Positions 24,272-32,496 of a DNA stretch of 34,996 nt are shown here, one piece after another. Position 1 is the first letter of the stretch. Every line of letters starts with the position of its first letter. The notes under the pieces were generated by a model. It was not told the DNA's origin. It did not search any database and saw only the letters and a program-made list of their open reading frames with translations. The stretch comes from an uncultured Pelagibacteraceae bacterium (GTDB lineage: Bacteria; Pseudomonadota; Alphaproteobacteria; Pelagibacterales; Pelagibacteraceae), in contig CACHQB010000012.1 in assembly GCA_902581925.1 (NCBI GenBank), forward strand, positions 1-34,996. Reading direction: 5' to 3'. Both the position numbers and the translations under genes were made by a program.

Positions 24272-24278
24272 TTCTTCT
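24261..24278 (-). terminator. Terminator hairpin after mnmA
   Basis: Arms AGAAGAA (24261-24267) and TTCTTCT (24272-24278) pair around a 4-base loop, immediately after the mnmA stop. Read leftward they are followed by a T-rich run (TATTTTTTCTTTT), the form of an intrinsic terminator. It also ends the basic-peptide frame coming from the other side. Confidence 0.6.
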
Positions 24279-24279
24279 G

Positions 24280-25398
24280 CTATTCTTTAATCCAACCACC
24301 ACCAAGCACTTTGTGGCCAAACTGGTCTTTACGATAAAAAACACATGCCTGACCAGGTGAAATACCATCTTCAGGAATTGCTAAATTAACTTTAGCATTA
24401 TTTTTATCTATAAGATCAACTTTTGCTTCTAGAAGACTTCCAGTAGATCTAACTTTAACAAATAAATTTTGATCTAAATCCTCTTTGTTAGTTAATAAAT
24501 TTATTTCCTTTAAAGAAATCGTTTTTTTTCCCAGTTTTTCTTTAGGTCCAACTATTATTTCATTTTTATCCGAATTTATCTTTAACACATAAAGTGCTTC
24601 TTTATCTGAAACTTTAATTCCTTTTCTTTGACCAATTGTGAAATTAATAATTCCATCATGAACACCAATTACCTCACCGTCTAAATTTTTTATATTTCCT
24701 TTCTGAAAGGAGTCTGGTCTAAACTTTTGTATTACTGAAGCATAATCACCATTTGGAACAAAACATATGTCCTGACTATCAGGTTTGTCCGCAACGTTTA
24801 AGTCTAGATTTTTTGCAATTTCTCTAGTTTTATCTTTTAACATTCCACCTAATGGAAATCTTAAATAATCTAATTGTTCTCTCGTAGTATTGAATAAAAA
24901 ATAACTTTGATCCCTATTTTCATCTATTGCTCTATACATGTTTGTAGTTTTATTTTCTGTAATACTTTTCACATAATGACCAGTAACTAATGCATCAGCT
25001 TTCAGTTCTTTTGAAACTTCAAATAAATCTTTAAATTTAACAGTTTGATTACATTGAACACATGGAATTGGAGTTTCACCCTTTAAATAACTTTCAACAA
25101 AATTATCTATAACACCTTGCTTGAACTTGTCTTGGAAATATAAAATTTTATGCTCTATACCTAACTTATGTGCAACACGCTTAGCATCCATTATATCTTG
25201 ACCTGAACAACATTGCTTTGATGCAGCTACTTCTTTACCGTCATCATAAAGTTTTAAAGTTATTCCAATTACATTATATCCCTCTTTTTTCATGATACCT
25301 GCTACAGTGGAAGAATCTACTCCACCTGACATTGCAACAACTATAGTAGTATCTGAAGGTTTTTTATCTAAACCAATAGAATTTAAATCTTTATTCAT
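24280..25398 (-). CDS. mnmA: tRNA-specific 2-thiouridylase MnmA
   Basis: This 372-aa protein has the PP-loop ATP-binding motif [16 protein letters not shown] near residues 21-36, the conserved [10 protein letters not shown] segment with a catalytic cysteine near residue 110, and [12 protein letters not shown] with the second cysteine near residue 208. It places sulfur at position 2 of the wobble uridine in Lys, Glu and Gln tRNAs. Length and order of motifs are normal. The stop is TAG at 24280-24282, followed by a hairpin. The divergent neighbour is the DUF3553 gene. Confidence 0.95.
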   Translation of the reverse strand: MNKDLNSIGLDKKPSDTTIVVAMSGGVDSSTVAGIMKKEGYNVIGITLKLYDDGKEVAASKQCCSGQDIMDAKRVAHKLGIEHKILYFQDKFKQGVIDNFVESYLKGETPIPCVQCNQTVKFKDLFEVSKELKADALVTGHYVKSITENKTTNMYRAIDENRDQSYFLFNTTREQLDYLRFPLGGMLKDKTREIAKNLDLNVADKPDSQDICFVPNGDYASVIQKFRPDSFQKGNIKNLDGEVIGVHDGIINFTIGQRKGIKVSDKEALYVLKINSDKNEIIVGPKEKLGKKTISLKEINLLTNKEDLDQNLFVKVRSTGSLLEAKVDLIDKNNAKVNLAIPEDGISPGQACVFYRKDQFGHKVLGGGWIKE

Positions 25399-25439
25399 AA
25401 GGTGGTATTTATACTTATTTACAATATAAGTTAAATTAA

Positions 25440-25610
25440 ATGATTTTAGATTATGAACCAGGTGACAAAGTCACTAATCCTCAAAAAAAAGAATGGGGAA
25501 TTGGGCAAGTTCAATCTATAATTAACGATAAAGTGACAGTTAATTTTGAAAATGCTGGAAAAAAAGTAATTAATGCAAAAAAAGTTGAATTAAAAAAACT
25601 CGGAAAATGA
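25440..25610 (+). CDS. DUF3553-family small protein
   Basis: This 56-aa protein starts with ATG at 25440 and overlaps the next gene (ATGA). It has [40 protein letters not shown] and a lysine-rich end, which is the pattern of the alphaproteobacterial DUF3553 family. The PGD..T.P...WGIGQV opening resembles the small beta-barrel domain seen at the end of UvrD-type helicases and in CarD-like proteins, suggesting protein or nucleic-acid binding. Function is not known. Confidence 0.85.
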   Translation: MILDYEPGDKVTNPQKKEWGIGQVQSIINDKVTVNFENAGKKVINAKKVELKKLGK

Positions 25611-26377
25611 TGTTTAACTTGAAAGAGATTGTTGAAAATTTAATTGATAATTTTTTAGAGGCTGGAGATTTAGCTATTCAGTTAAGAAAAAAGGGTTTGG
25701 TAAAAAAAATAAAATCAGACAATACACCAGTAAGTAATGGTGATTTGGAAGTAAACAAATTTATATCAAAAAAAATTTCTGAGATTACTCCTAATTTACC
25801 TATTATTTCAGAGGAGACCTCTGAAAATAAAGATAACCTAAATTTAAAAGATTTCTGGCTTGTTGATCCCATTGATGGAACTTACGATTATATTAATAAT
25901 TTAGAAGAATTTACCATTAACGCTGGTTTGATAATTAATAATAGACCTGTTGCAGGATTAATAAATGCTCCTGCAAAAAAAAGAATGTTTTATTCATATG
26001 AAAAAGGTAGTGCTTTTGAAATTAGCAACGGTAAAAAAATAAATTTAAGTAATAAAATTGCCAAGAAATCAGAAAATTTAAAATTTATTTCATACTCAAC
26101 TAAAATAAAACCTGAAATTCAAAAATTTTATGATGATTTGGGAGTAAAAGAAAATGTTAGAATGAAAAGTTCTTTAAAATTCTGTGTCGTTGCTGCTGGT
26201 GAATATGATGGTTATGTTGCTGAACCCAGGGCATATGAATGGGATATAGCTGCTGGTCATGCAATTTTAGAACATTCAGGTGGAACTGTAACTGATTTTG
26301 AAGGAAATGAAATTTTGTATGGTAAAAAAGATTTAAAAAATCCAAGTATAATTTTGAAAAATAAAAATATTTTATAA
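25607..26377 (+). CDS. cysQ: Inositol monophosphatase-family phosphatase, CysQ-like
   Basis: This 256-aa enzyme has the lithium-sensitive phosphatase motifs: DNTPVSNGDLEVNKFI near residue 38, PIISEET near residue 65, WLVDPIDGTYDYINN near residues 84-98 (first metal site) and EWDIAAGHAILEHSGG near residue 206 (second metal site). The subgroup looks like 3'(2'),5'-bisphosphate nucleotidase, which turns PAP into AMP, but inositol-phosphate activity is not excluded. Its start overlaps the DUF3553 stop and its own stop overlaps a small membrane-peptide gene by one base. Confidence 0.85.
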   Translation: MMFNLKEIVENLIDNFLEAGDLAIQLRKKGLVKKIKSDNTPVSNGDLEVNKFISKKISEITPNLPIISEETSENKDNLNLKDFWLVDPIDGTYDYINNLEEFTINAGLIINNRPVAGLINAPAKKRMFYSYEKGSAFEISNGKKINLSNKIAKKSENLKFISYSTKIKPEIQKFYDDLGVKENVRMKSSLKFCVVAAGEYDGYVAEPRAYEWDIAAGHAILEHSGGTVTDFEGNEILYGKKDLKNPSIILKNKNIL

Positions 26378-26520
26378 TGGATGAACAATTAAGAATAATA
26401 CTAATAATTATTGTTTCTGTTTCAATTTTTGGATTATTGGTATTTGTTTTTGTAAAAAATTACATAAGAAATAAAATAAATCTGCTTGTAAAAGAAGAAA
26501 AAGACAAAAAGTCAAAGTAG
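26377..26520 (+). CDS. 47-aa single-helix membrane peptide
   Basis: The frame begins at the ATG overlapping the cysQ stop (TAATG) and ends with TAG at 26518-26520. The product has one membrane helix (LRIILIIIVSVSIFGLLVFV) and a lysine-rich tail after it. The one-base overlap with cysQ is the same coupling seen between other genes here, which supports it as real. Its last bases overlap the convergent recX stop by 9 bases. No family recognised. Confidence 0.55.
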   Translation: MDEQLRIILIIIVSVSIFGLLVFVFVKNYIRNKINLLVKEEKDKKSK

Positions 26521-27075
26521 ATTTATTATTTTTAGATATTCATTTTTTTCTATATCCATTACCTTTTTTGATGTTTCAAAATCAAAACCATTTCTTGCAA
26601 GTAAAGATATATCTTTTTTATAAAATAAAGTTCTATTATCCTCTGCTCTAGCTGGACCAATTCTTTTCTTTTTACATAATTTTATTGCAGAAAAAAAATC
26701 TTGATCCGAATTATCTTCTTTTATTTTATCAACTGTATCTTTAATAAATATTTCATTAATTCCTTTTCCAATTAGATAATTTCTAATCTTATTAATTGAG
26801 TTTCCTCTTTGAATCATGCTTTTGGCTTTACTTTCAGAATAAAATTGATCATTTATAAATCTGTTTTTTTCTAAGTCAGACAAAACAATATCAATCAATT
26901 TATTTACATCTTTTTTTCTTACATCAGACGCTGATAATTTCATGTATTTTTTTAATAAATAAGTTTTGAGTTGTTGTTTTGAAGGAGCATACTTTTCAAC
27001 ATAAGCAAAGGCAAAATTACGCATCTCATCAACAGTTACTTGAAGCGTTTTTTTTCTATTTCTTATAGGAATCAT
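26512..27075 (-). CDS. recX: Regulatory protein RecX
   Basis: This 187-aa helical protein has the RecX three-helix repeats, including LKTYLLKKYMKLSASDVRKK, VLSDLEKNRFINDQFYSE and MIQRGNSINKIRNYLIGKGI, the last being the most conserved RecX stretch. RecX binds RecA filaments and limits their activity. recA is not in the window. The gene ends convergently with the cysQ-linked small peptide. Confidence 0.85.
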   Translation of the reverse strand: MIPIRNRKKTLQVTVDEMRNFAFAYVEKYAPSKQQLKTYLLKKYMKLSASDVRKKDVNKLIDIVLSDLEKNRFINDQFYSESKAKSMIQRGNSINKIRNYLIGKGINEIFIKDTVDKIKEDNSDQDFFSAIKLCKKKRIGPARAEDNRTLFYKKDISLLARNGFDFETSKKVMDIEKNEYLKIINLL

Positions 27076-27101
27076 TGTTAGATTTAATATAATATATCTA
27101 T

Positions 27102-27575
27102 ATGATTGAACAAATTTATACTTATTTCACAATTGAGACACTTTACATGTGGATCAACCTTGGTGTTCTACCTTTTTGGTTTATCTTGATAGTGTTTCCT
27201 CAATCACATTTAAGTAGAATTTTTGTAACATCAATTTTTCCCTTTTTTATATTAAGTGGTGTTTATATCTTCATTTTATATAAATCTTATTTAATTGGTT
27301 ACGATTTTGATGGAAATTTCTCTCTTTACTTAGGTCTAAACGAGTTATCTAGATTATTTGAAGATCATTTATATATAATGATATTTTGGACACACTTTAT
27401 AGCAATAAATTTATTTATTGGTGGTTGGATTGTTAAAGATTATCAAAAGTTTTCTATTAATAAAGTTTTAATGGCTGTGCCATTAATTGTTACTTACTTA
27501 ATTGGTCCAATAGGTTTGTTTTTATACTGGATAATAAGAATTTTTTACGCAAAAAGAATTAGTTTATATGAGTAA
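27102..27575 (+). CDS. ABA4-like (DUF4281) membrane protein
   Basis: This 157-aa protein has four predicted helices. The pairing of WTHFIAINLFIGGWIVKD near residue 101 with GPIGLFLYWIIR near residue 138 is the signature of the ABA4-like/DUF4281 family, related to plant ABA4, which is needed for neoxanthin formation. The bacterial role is unknown; a carotenoid link is only suggested by the family name. It overlaps the next gene by 8 bases and diverges from recX with a 26-bp spacer. Confidence 0.8.
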   Translation: MIEQIYTYFTIETLYMWINLGVLPFWFILIVFPQSHLSRIFVTSIFPFFILSGVYIFILYKSYLIGYDFDGNFSLYLGLNELSRLFEDHLYIMIFWTHFIAINLFIGGWIVKDYQKFSINKVLMAVPLIVTYLIGPIGLFLYWIIRIFYAKRISLYE

Positions 27576-28146
27576 TCATATAGATTTCTATTTTGATATA
27601 ATTAGCCCATATGCATATATTGCACACAAAAAAATTCTTAAACATAAAAATTTCATATTTAATTACAAACCAGTCTATTTAGGTGGTCTTCATAAGCTAG
27701 CTGGAATTGATTCTCCTGCATTTAATAAATACAAATTAAAAAATAATATAAACGATTGCAATTTGGTATCTGAAAAAAATAATATTGAATTCAAATGGAA
27801 TTCTAATTTTCCAATAAATTCTCTAAACATAATGAGAGGATATATCAGTGTTAGTAAGGATAAGCAAAACGATTACTTAAATTGTTTTTTTGATGCTTAT
27901 TGGAAAGATAATCGTGACTTATCGAATGTTGAGTATATGTCTAAATTAATAAAGGATTTAAATATTGATAGCGATGAATTTTTTCAATCTATAAAAAAAC
28001 AATCTGTTAAAGATCAATTGATTAAATTAACTACTGATGCTTTTCAAAAAGAAGTTTTTGGAACTCCAACCTTTATAGTAAATAATAAAATTTTTTGGGG
28101 ACAAGATAGGCTTGAATATGCTTTAGAAGAAATTGGTGCTAATTAA
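27568..28146 (+). CDS. DsbA-fold oxidoreductase, 2-hydroxychromene-2-carboxylate isomerase type
   Basis: This 192-aa protein has a DsbA-like thioredoxin fold. The start HIDFYFDIISPYAYIAHKKI matches 2-hydroxychromene-2-carboxylate isomerases, in which a serine replaces the CxxC cysteine (here ISPYAY). The end EVFGTPTFIVNNKIFWGQDR contains the conserved cis-proline region. Members are glutathione-dependent isomerases or transferases; the substrate here is unknown. It converges with the rhodanese gene, overlapping by 4 bases. Confidence 0.87.
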   Translation: MSNHIDFYFDIISPYAYIAHKKILKHKNFIFNYKPVYLGGLHKLAGIDSPAFNKYKLKNNINDCNLVSEKNNIEFKWNSNFPINSLNIMRGYISVSKDKQNDYLNCFFDAYWKDNRDLSNVEYMSKLIKDLNIDSDEFFQSIKKQSVKDQLIKLTTDAFQKEVFGTPTFIVNNKIFWGQDRLEYALEEIGAN

Positions 28147-28526
28147 ATTATTTTAAATTTACTGCTAGCTATAGAGCCAAACCCGCCATCAATATGAGAT
28201 ACTTTTTGATATCCCATATCTTTTAATGATTTCACAGCCAAAGCTGATCTTACACCTCCTGCGCAAAATAAAACAAATTCTTTATTTTGGTCTATTTCTC
28301 CATTTTGAAATATTGGGCTATTAGGATCTAAATATACTTCAAGCATTCCTCTTGGAATATGACTTGCTCCTTCAACACTACCGGTGTTTTCTAACTCATT
28401 ACTTTCCCTTATATCAATAAGATTACAATTTTTATTTTGTACCATTTGATAAGCTTCATCAGCATCAATTGTTTTAATTTCACCCATAGCTTCAGAAACT
28501 AAATTTTGAATTGTTTTAATAGTCAT
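28143..28526 (-). CDS. Rhodanese-domain protein
   Basis: This 127-aa single-domain rhodanese has LIDIRESNELENTGSVEGA near residue 36, SHIPRGMLEVY, and the active loop FCAGGVRS with nucleophile Cys88. It probably transfers sulfane sulfur in the cytoplasm. The loop length fits thiosulfate- or polysulfide-using rhodaneses rather than phosphatases. No clear partner is adjacent; a Bcp peroxiredoxin is divergent from it with a 46-bp spacer. Confidence 0.92.
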   Translation of the reverse strand: MTIKTIQNLVSEAMGEIKTIDADEAYQMVQNKNCNLIDIRESNELENTGSVEGASHIPRGMLEVYLDPNSPIFQNGEIDQNKEFVLFCAGGVRSALAVKSLKDMGYQKVSHIDGGFGSIASSKFKII

Positions 28527-28572
28527 AAATTTATTTTAAATTACCTCAAAAAGATTATATTGCTATAAAATT

Positions 28573-29043
28573 ATGTTAAAAATTAACTCTAAAGCTCCAT
28601 CATTTGTAGTTCCATCAACAACAAATAATAAATACTCATTGAAAGATTCAATTGGAAAATATGTTGTTTTGTACTTCTATCCTAAAGATGACACACCTGG
28701 ATGTACTATTGAAACTAATGATTTTAATAAACTTCTTTCTAAATTTAAAAAGTTAGATTGTGAAGTATATGGAGTTTCAAAGGATAGTTTAAAAAGTCAT
28801 GATAAATTTAGAAATAAATATAAAATCAAATTCGATTTACTTGCTGACGAAGAAATAAAAGTTCTTAAAAAGTATAAAGTTTGGGGTAAGAAAAAATTTA
28901 TGGGCCGTGAATTTATGGGAATAATTAGATCGACCTATTTAATTGATAAAAATGGCAAAATACTTAAGGTTTGGGATAATGTTAAAGTGAAAGACCATGC
29001 GAAAGAAGTATTAGAAGCTCTTCAAAATATTGTAAAAAAATAA
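28573..29043 (+). CDS. bcp: Thioredoxin-dependent peroxiredoxin, Bcp/PrxQ type
   Basis: This 156-aa peroxiredoxin has YFYPKDDTPGCTIETNDF with the peroxidatic Cys44. The resolving cysteine five residues further on in many Bcp proteins is absent (asparagine is there), so resolution must use another cysteine, such as that in LDCEVYG, or an external thiol. It reduces peroxides in the cytoplasm using thioredoxin. A terminator-like hairpin follows the stop within a few bases. Confidence 0.93.
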   Translation: MLKINSKAPSFVVPSTTNNKYSLKDSIGKYVVLYFYPKDDTPGCTIETNDFNKLLSKFKKLDCEVYGVSKDSLKSHDKFRNKYKIKFDLLADEEIKVLKKYKVWGKKKFMGREFMGIIRSTYLIDKNGKILKVWDNVKVKDHAKEVLEALQNIVKK

Positions 29044-29045
29044 AA

Positions 29046-29071
29046 AAGGCCCCTTATTTCTAAGGAGCCTT
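29046..29071. terminator. Bidirectional terminator between bcp and amt
   Basis: Arms at 29046-29056 and 29061-29071 pair over 11 positions with one mismatch around a 4-base loop. Rightward it is followed by AATATATTTTT; leftward by TTTTTTATTTTTTT, the better T-run. It can serve both convergent genes. Confidence 0.8.
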
Positions 29072-29092
29072 AATATATTTTTGAGAGATATC

Positions 29093-30385
29093 TTAGTCTC
29101 TTATTGCGTAAGCTTTCACTCCAACTTCTGCAACATCAGTACCAAGTTTTTCAGCTTGAGCACTAATTCTAAGACCAATAGTTTCTTTAAGAACTCTAAA
29201 TGTAATGTAAGAAAGTATGAAGCTAAACAAACATACTGCAATTACTCCGGTTAACTGAGTTCCAAAATTTGTATCTGGGTTACTTATTGGAACAACTAAA
29301 GTTCCAAATATACCTGCAAACATGTGTACAGGGATTGCACCTACTACATCATCGATTTTTTTACTTTCTAAAAATTTTGTACCAAAGTACATAATCAATG
29401 ACCCAATAGCTCCAATTACAATTGCTAATACAGGACTTGGAGTTAAAGGTTCAGCTGTGATTGCAACTAATCCAGCTAATGCACCATTTAACATCATAAC
29501 GATATCAGTTTTTCCACCAAGCAATCTTGTTACAACTGCTGCAGCAACTGTTCCAGCGGCACCTGCTAAATGAGTGTTCACAGCAATTTTACTAATTGCA
29601 TTAACATCATCAAAAGTTCCCATAGCTAATTGGCTAAAGCCATTAAAACCAAACCAACCAAACCAAAGCAAAAATGTTCCAAGAGTTACTAGTGGAATTG
29701 AGGATGCAGCAAACGGTACTAAAGATTTAGTTTCACCTGATTTTGAGAATCTTCCTTCTCTTGCTCCTAAAACTATAACTCCAGCTAATGCAGCGGCACC
29801 ACCACACGCATGAACTAAAGTTGATCCAGCAAAGTCAGAAAAGCCTGAAGTTGCTAACCAACCTCCGCCCCACTGCCAACCCATTGAAATTGGATAAATT
29901 ACTCCAGCCATGATTGCAGCAAAGATGAAAAAAGGCCAAATTTTAATTCTTTCAGCTACAGCTCCTGAAACTATAGAAGCAGTTGCACATACAAACATTG
30001 TTTGAAAGAACCAGTCTGAATAATCTGAATAACCAGTAGCTAGTTCAGAAGAATCACTCCAAATTGAGAAAGATCCAATAAAACCACCTTCTGGAATACC
30101 GTAAGCTAAATTATAGCCACATAGAAAAAATATTAATGAACAAATTGCAAATTTACCAATATTTTTGGCTGCAATTGTTGATACACTTTTTGTAGTTACA
30201 AGCCCACTTTCAAGCATACAGAAACCTGCAGCCATAAAAGCAACTAATACACCACCTAGATAAAATCCAAGTGAGTTAAAAATGTATTGTCCTTCAGCTG
30301 ACATTGTTGTTTCTGCCGAAGCAAAGTTAGATAAGCTTAATAAAGTAATTAAACTTATAATAAAAGTTTTTAAAATATGAGTCAT
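29093..30385 (-). CDS. amt: Ammonium transporter (Amt), copy 1
   Basis: This 430-aa protein has a signal peptide-like first helix (LSLSNFASAE) and 11 further helices as in Amt proteins. Family motifs are AAGFCMLESGLVTTKSVS, DFAGSTLVHACGGAAALAG with the first pore histidine, and GAIPVHMFAGIFGTL with the second. It takes up ammonium across the inner membrane. AAGGAG precedes the ATG. A second, diverged amt lies 232 bp upstream on the same strand; the spacer contains a terminator, so the copies are probably controlled separately. No glnK/glnB gene is adjacent. Confidence 0.95.
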   Translation of the reverse strand: MTHILKTFIISLITLLSLSNFASAETTMSAEGQYIFNSLGFYLGGVLVAFMAAGFCMLESGLVTTKSVSTIAAKNIGKFAICSLIFFLCGYNLAYGIPEGGFIGSFSIWSDSSELATGYSDYSDWFFQTMFVCATASIVSGAVAERIKIWPFFIFAAIMAGVIYPISMGWQWGGGWLATSGFSDFAGSTLVHACGGAAALAGVIVLGAREGRFSKSGETKSLVPFAASSIPLVTLGTFLLWFGWFGFNGFSQLAMGTFDDVNAISKIAVNTHLAGAAGTVAAAVVTRLLGGKTDIVMMLNGALAGLVAITAEPLTPSPVLAIVIGAIGSLIMYFGTKFLESKKIDDVVGAIPVHMFAGIFGTLVVPISNPDTNFGTQLTGVIAVCLFSFILSYITFRVLKETIGLRISAQAEKLGTDVAEVGVKAYAIRD

Positions 30386-30484
30386 TATCTCTCCTTGTTA
30401 AGAGATGCTTATTATAAAAATTTTTAAAATAAAGAATTGCTCATAGGACAAAAGAGTTATGCTATTTGAACATGTGTAAAATAA

Positions 30485-30508
30485 AAAGGCCCCATTTCTG
30501 GGGCCTTT
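30485..30508 (-). terminator. Strong intrinsic terminator between the two amt genes
   Basis: Arms AAAGGCCCC (30485-30493) and GGGGCCTTT (30500-30508) are perfectly paired around a 6-base loop. Read leftward the stem runs into TTTTTATTTT. It ends transcripts coming from amt copy 2 or a small RNA from the spacer. Confidence 0.85.
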
Positions 30509-30554
30509 ACTTAACTAACTAGAGAGAGAGAGATTTTAGTTAATTTTGTTTTAC

Positions 30555-30599
30555 AGAGGCTCTTCAATGAGATAACGACATGGAGATCGAAGAGCCTCT
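30555..30599 (-). ncRNA. Candidate structured RNA 3' of amt copy 2
   Basis: Perfect 11-bp arms AGAGGCTCTTC (30555-30565) and GAAGAGCCTCT (30589-30599) enclose a 23-base loop. It lies 19 bases after the amt stop, with a 12-bp palindrome ATTGCATGCAAT (30607-30618) on one side and, after an (AG)6 run, the strong terminator on the other. Together these could form the tail of the amt mRNA or a separate small RNA ending at the terminator. No known RNA family recognised. Confidence 0.45.
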
Positions 30600-30617
30600 A
30601 TATTGCATTGCATGCAA

Positions 30618-31919
30618 TTAGTCACGTATTGCGTATGCTATTACTCCTGTTTCTGTAACATCAGTACCTTTGGTTTCAGCTTCTTTACTTAATCTAATTC
30701 CAAACGTAGCTTTCATTATTGACCAGATTATATAAGACACAGCAAACACAAAAATGTTAATTGAAAGTACACCTATTAATTGTGCACTAAACGATGCATC
30801 AGCGTTTGTTAATGGCACTGCCAATGTTCCCCAAATTCCAGCAAACATATGAGCTGGAATTGCGCCTACAACATCATCAAGTTTGAAACTGAATAATAAT
30901 TTAGTTCCAAATACTACGATCAATCCACCTACAGCTCCAATAAAAATTGCTGCTAAAGGCGATGGCGCTAGTGGTTCAGCTGTAACAGCTACAAGACCAC
31001 CAATTGCTCCGTTTAACATTTGAATTACATCTGTTTTACCAAACATTAATCTTGTGATTATTGCAGCAGCCATTACACCACCACAAGCTGCAAGATTTGT
31101 ATTGATAAATATACTTGATACAGCGACTGCATCATCAAATGTTCCAATAGCTAGTTGAGATCCACCATTGAATCCAAACCAACCTAACCATAATATAAAT
31201 ACTCCAACTGTAACCAATGGAATTGAAGAAGCAGCAAAAGGTTTAATTGCTCTCGCCTCACCTTTGCTATCAAATCTTCCATATCTGGCACCTAACAACA
31301 TAATACCTGCTAAAGCGGCCGCACCTCCTGTAGAGTGTACTAATGTAGAACCAGCAAAATCAGAGAAGCCTAGTTCAGCTAACCAGCCTCCACCCCATTG
31401 CCAACCCATAACGATTGGATAAATTACTCCAGCTAAAATAGCTGCAAATAAGAAAAACGGCCATAGCTTAATTCTTTCAGCCATAGCACCTGAACAAATT
31501 GAAACTGTTGTTGCACAGAATACCATTTGGAAGAACCAGTCTGATCCATCAGCATAACCTGTATCAACTGCACTTGCATCTGACCAAGGTGTAAATGTTC
31601 CAATATATCCTCCTTCAGGAATTCCATAAGCTAAATTATAACCAAAAAGCCAAAACATAATTCCAGCAATTGAATATAGACCAATGTTCTTAGCACAAAT
31701 TACTGATACACTTTTTGAAGTTACCATACCAGATTCTAACATCGCAAAACCCGCAGCCATGAACATGACAAGGAAACCACAAATTAAAAATAGAAGCGAG
31801 TTAAATATCGCTTGAACTTCTCCAGAGACAGTTGTCTCTGCCATACCTGCACTACTCATGTTTAATAAAAATATTAAACTTATAAGCGGCACTGATATTT
31901 TTTTTATTATTTTAGTCAT
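30618..31919 (-). CDS. amt: Ammonium transporter (Amt), copy 2
   Basis: This 433-aa protein is a clear paralogue of the downstream amt gene, alignable along its length but with many substitutions. It has a signal-like N-terminus (LLNMSSAGMAE), AAGFAMLESGMVTSKSVS, DFAGSTLVHSTGGAAALAG with the first pore histidine and GAIPAHMFAGIWGTL with the second. A strong GGAGG precedes the ATG. The leader between HU and this gene holds two hairpins. Having two copies in a streamlined genome suggests different affinity or regulation. Confidence 0.95.
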   Translation of the reverse strand: MTKIIKKISVPLISLIFLLNMSSAGMAETTVSGEVQAIFNSLLFLICGFLVMFMAAGFAMLESGMVTSKSVSVICAKNIGLYSIAGIMFWLFGYNLAYGIPEGGYIGTFTPWSDASAVDTGYADGSDWFFQMVFCATTVSICSGAMAERIKLWPFFLFAAILAGVIYPIVMGWQWGGGWLAELGFSDFAGSTLVHSTGGAAALAGIMLLGARYGRFDSKGEARAIKPFAASSIPLVTVGVFILWLGWFGFNGGSQLAIGTFDDAVAVSSIFINTNLAACGGVMAAAIITRLMFGKTDVIQMLNGAIGGLVAVTAEPLAPSPLAAIFIGAVGGLIVVFGTKLLFSFKLDDVVGAIPAHMFAGIWGTLAVPLTNADASFSAQLIGVLSINIFVFAVSYIIWSIMKATFGIRLSKEAETKGTDVTETGVIAYAIRD

Positions 31920-31994
31920 TAGACCTCCACTTGTTTAAATGGTGTCTTATAGTTTTATTAATTTTTAAAACTAACGCTGATTAGGAAAATTGGG

Positions 31995-32054
31995 TATGCA
32001 GTTTTTGCATATAGTAACAGCCCTGAACGTGTTTTTAAAACGTTAGGGCTGTTA
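31995..32054 (-). promoter_or_regulatory. Two hairpins between HU and amt copy 2
   Basis: A strong stem pairs TAACAGCCCT (32015-32024) with AGGGCTGTTA (32045-32054), continued by a second short stem past one bulged G. A smaller stem TATGCA/TGCATA lies at 31995-32000 and 32006-32011. Leftward neither is followed by a T-run of more than a few bases, so they may be an amt leader structure or a transcript end of the HU gene rather than a classical terminator. Confidence 0.5.
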
Positions 32055-32064
32055 AAAAAAAATA

Positions 32065-32340
32065 TTATCTATTGAATACTTCTTTTAAAGCTTTAGCTGG
32101 TAAGAATTTTACCTTTTGAGAAGCAGCGATTTGAATCTGCTCACCCGTTCTTGGGTTTCTTCCAACTCTTGCTTTTCTCTTAGCAACTTTATACGTACCA
32201 AATCCTGCAATTTTTACTGAATCATCACCTTTTAGAGCATCTAAAATAGTGTTGGTAATTGTATCAAAAGTTCGCTCAGCATCTGCTTTGCTCAAATTCA
32301 ATGAGCCAGAAAGCTTAGCAATTAGTTGTTTTTTATTCAT
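32065..32340 (-). CDS. hup: DNA-binding protein HU
   Basis: The frame is open further upstream, but I choose the ATG at 32340 because the protein then starts MNKKQLIAKLSGSLNLSKAD, as HU proteins do, is 91 aa long, and GGAG lies before it. The beta-arm motif GFGTYKVAKRKARVGRNPRT is complete and ends in KVKFLPAKALKEVFNR. It binds and bends DNA non-specifically as a dimer. It lies downstream of rseP on the same strand with a 156-bp spacer that probably contains its promoter. Confidence 0.95.
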   Translation of the reverse strand: MNKKQLIAKLSGSLNLSKADAERTFDTITNTILDALKGDDSVKIAGFGTYKVAKRKARVGRNPRTGEQIQIAASQKVKFLPAKALKEVFNR

Positions 32341-32496
32341 TTTAGCTCCGGTTTCGTTGGTTATATTTATACTTGTCATAAACGTTGATAAATCAAGCTT
32401 TTTTTTAGTGTTTAGTTTTTTTAAATACACAATATCTTGTAAAAACTTAAATAAACATTGTTTTTATTGACTTTTTTGAACTTTTTGAACTGTGAT

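Noticed and set aside
29322-29813. Rightward frames opposite amt copy 1
   Set aside because: They are shadows of a strongly supported leftward gene and show no family features.
30519-30532. (AG)n run as a phase-variable microsatellite
   Set aside because: It is short, lies outside coding sequence and has no visible link to a promoter spacing.
31312-31330. NotI site GCGGCCGC as a sign of cloned or vector DNA
   Set aside because: It lies in the amt coding frame and encodes the conserved GGAAALAG stretch, so chance is enough.
29093-31919. The two amt genes as an assembly duplication
   Set aside because: They differ at many positions and have different flanking sequence, so they are true paralogues.
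32341-32430. N-terminal extension of HU by 30 residues
   Set aside because: HU proteins begin at MNKKQ, and a ribosome binding site precedes that ATG.
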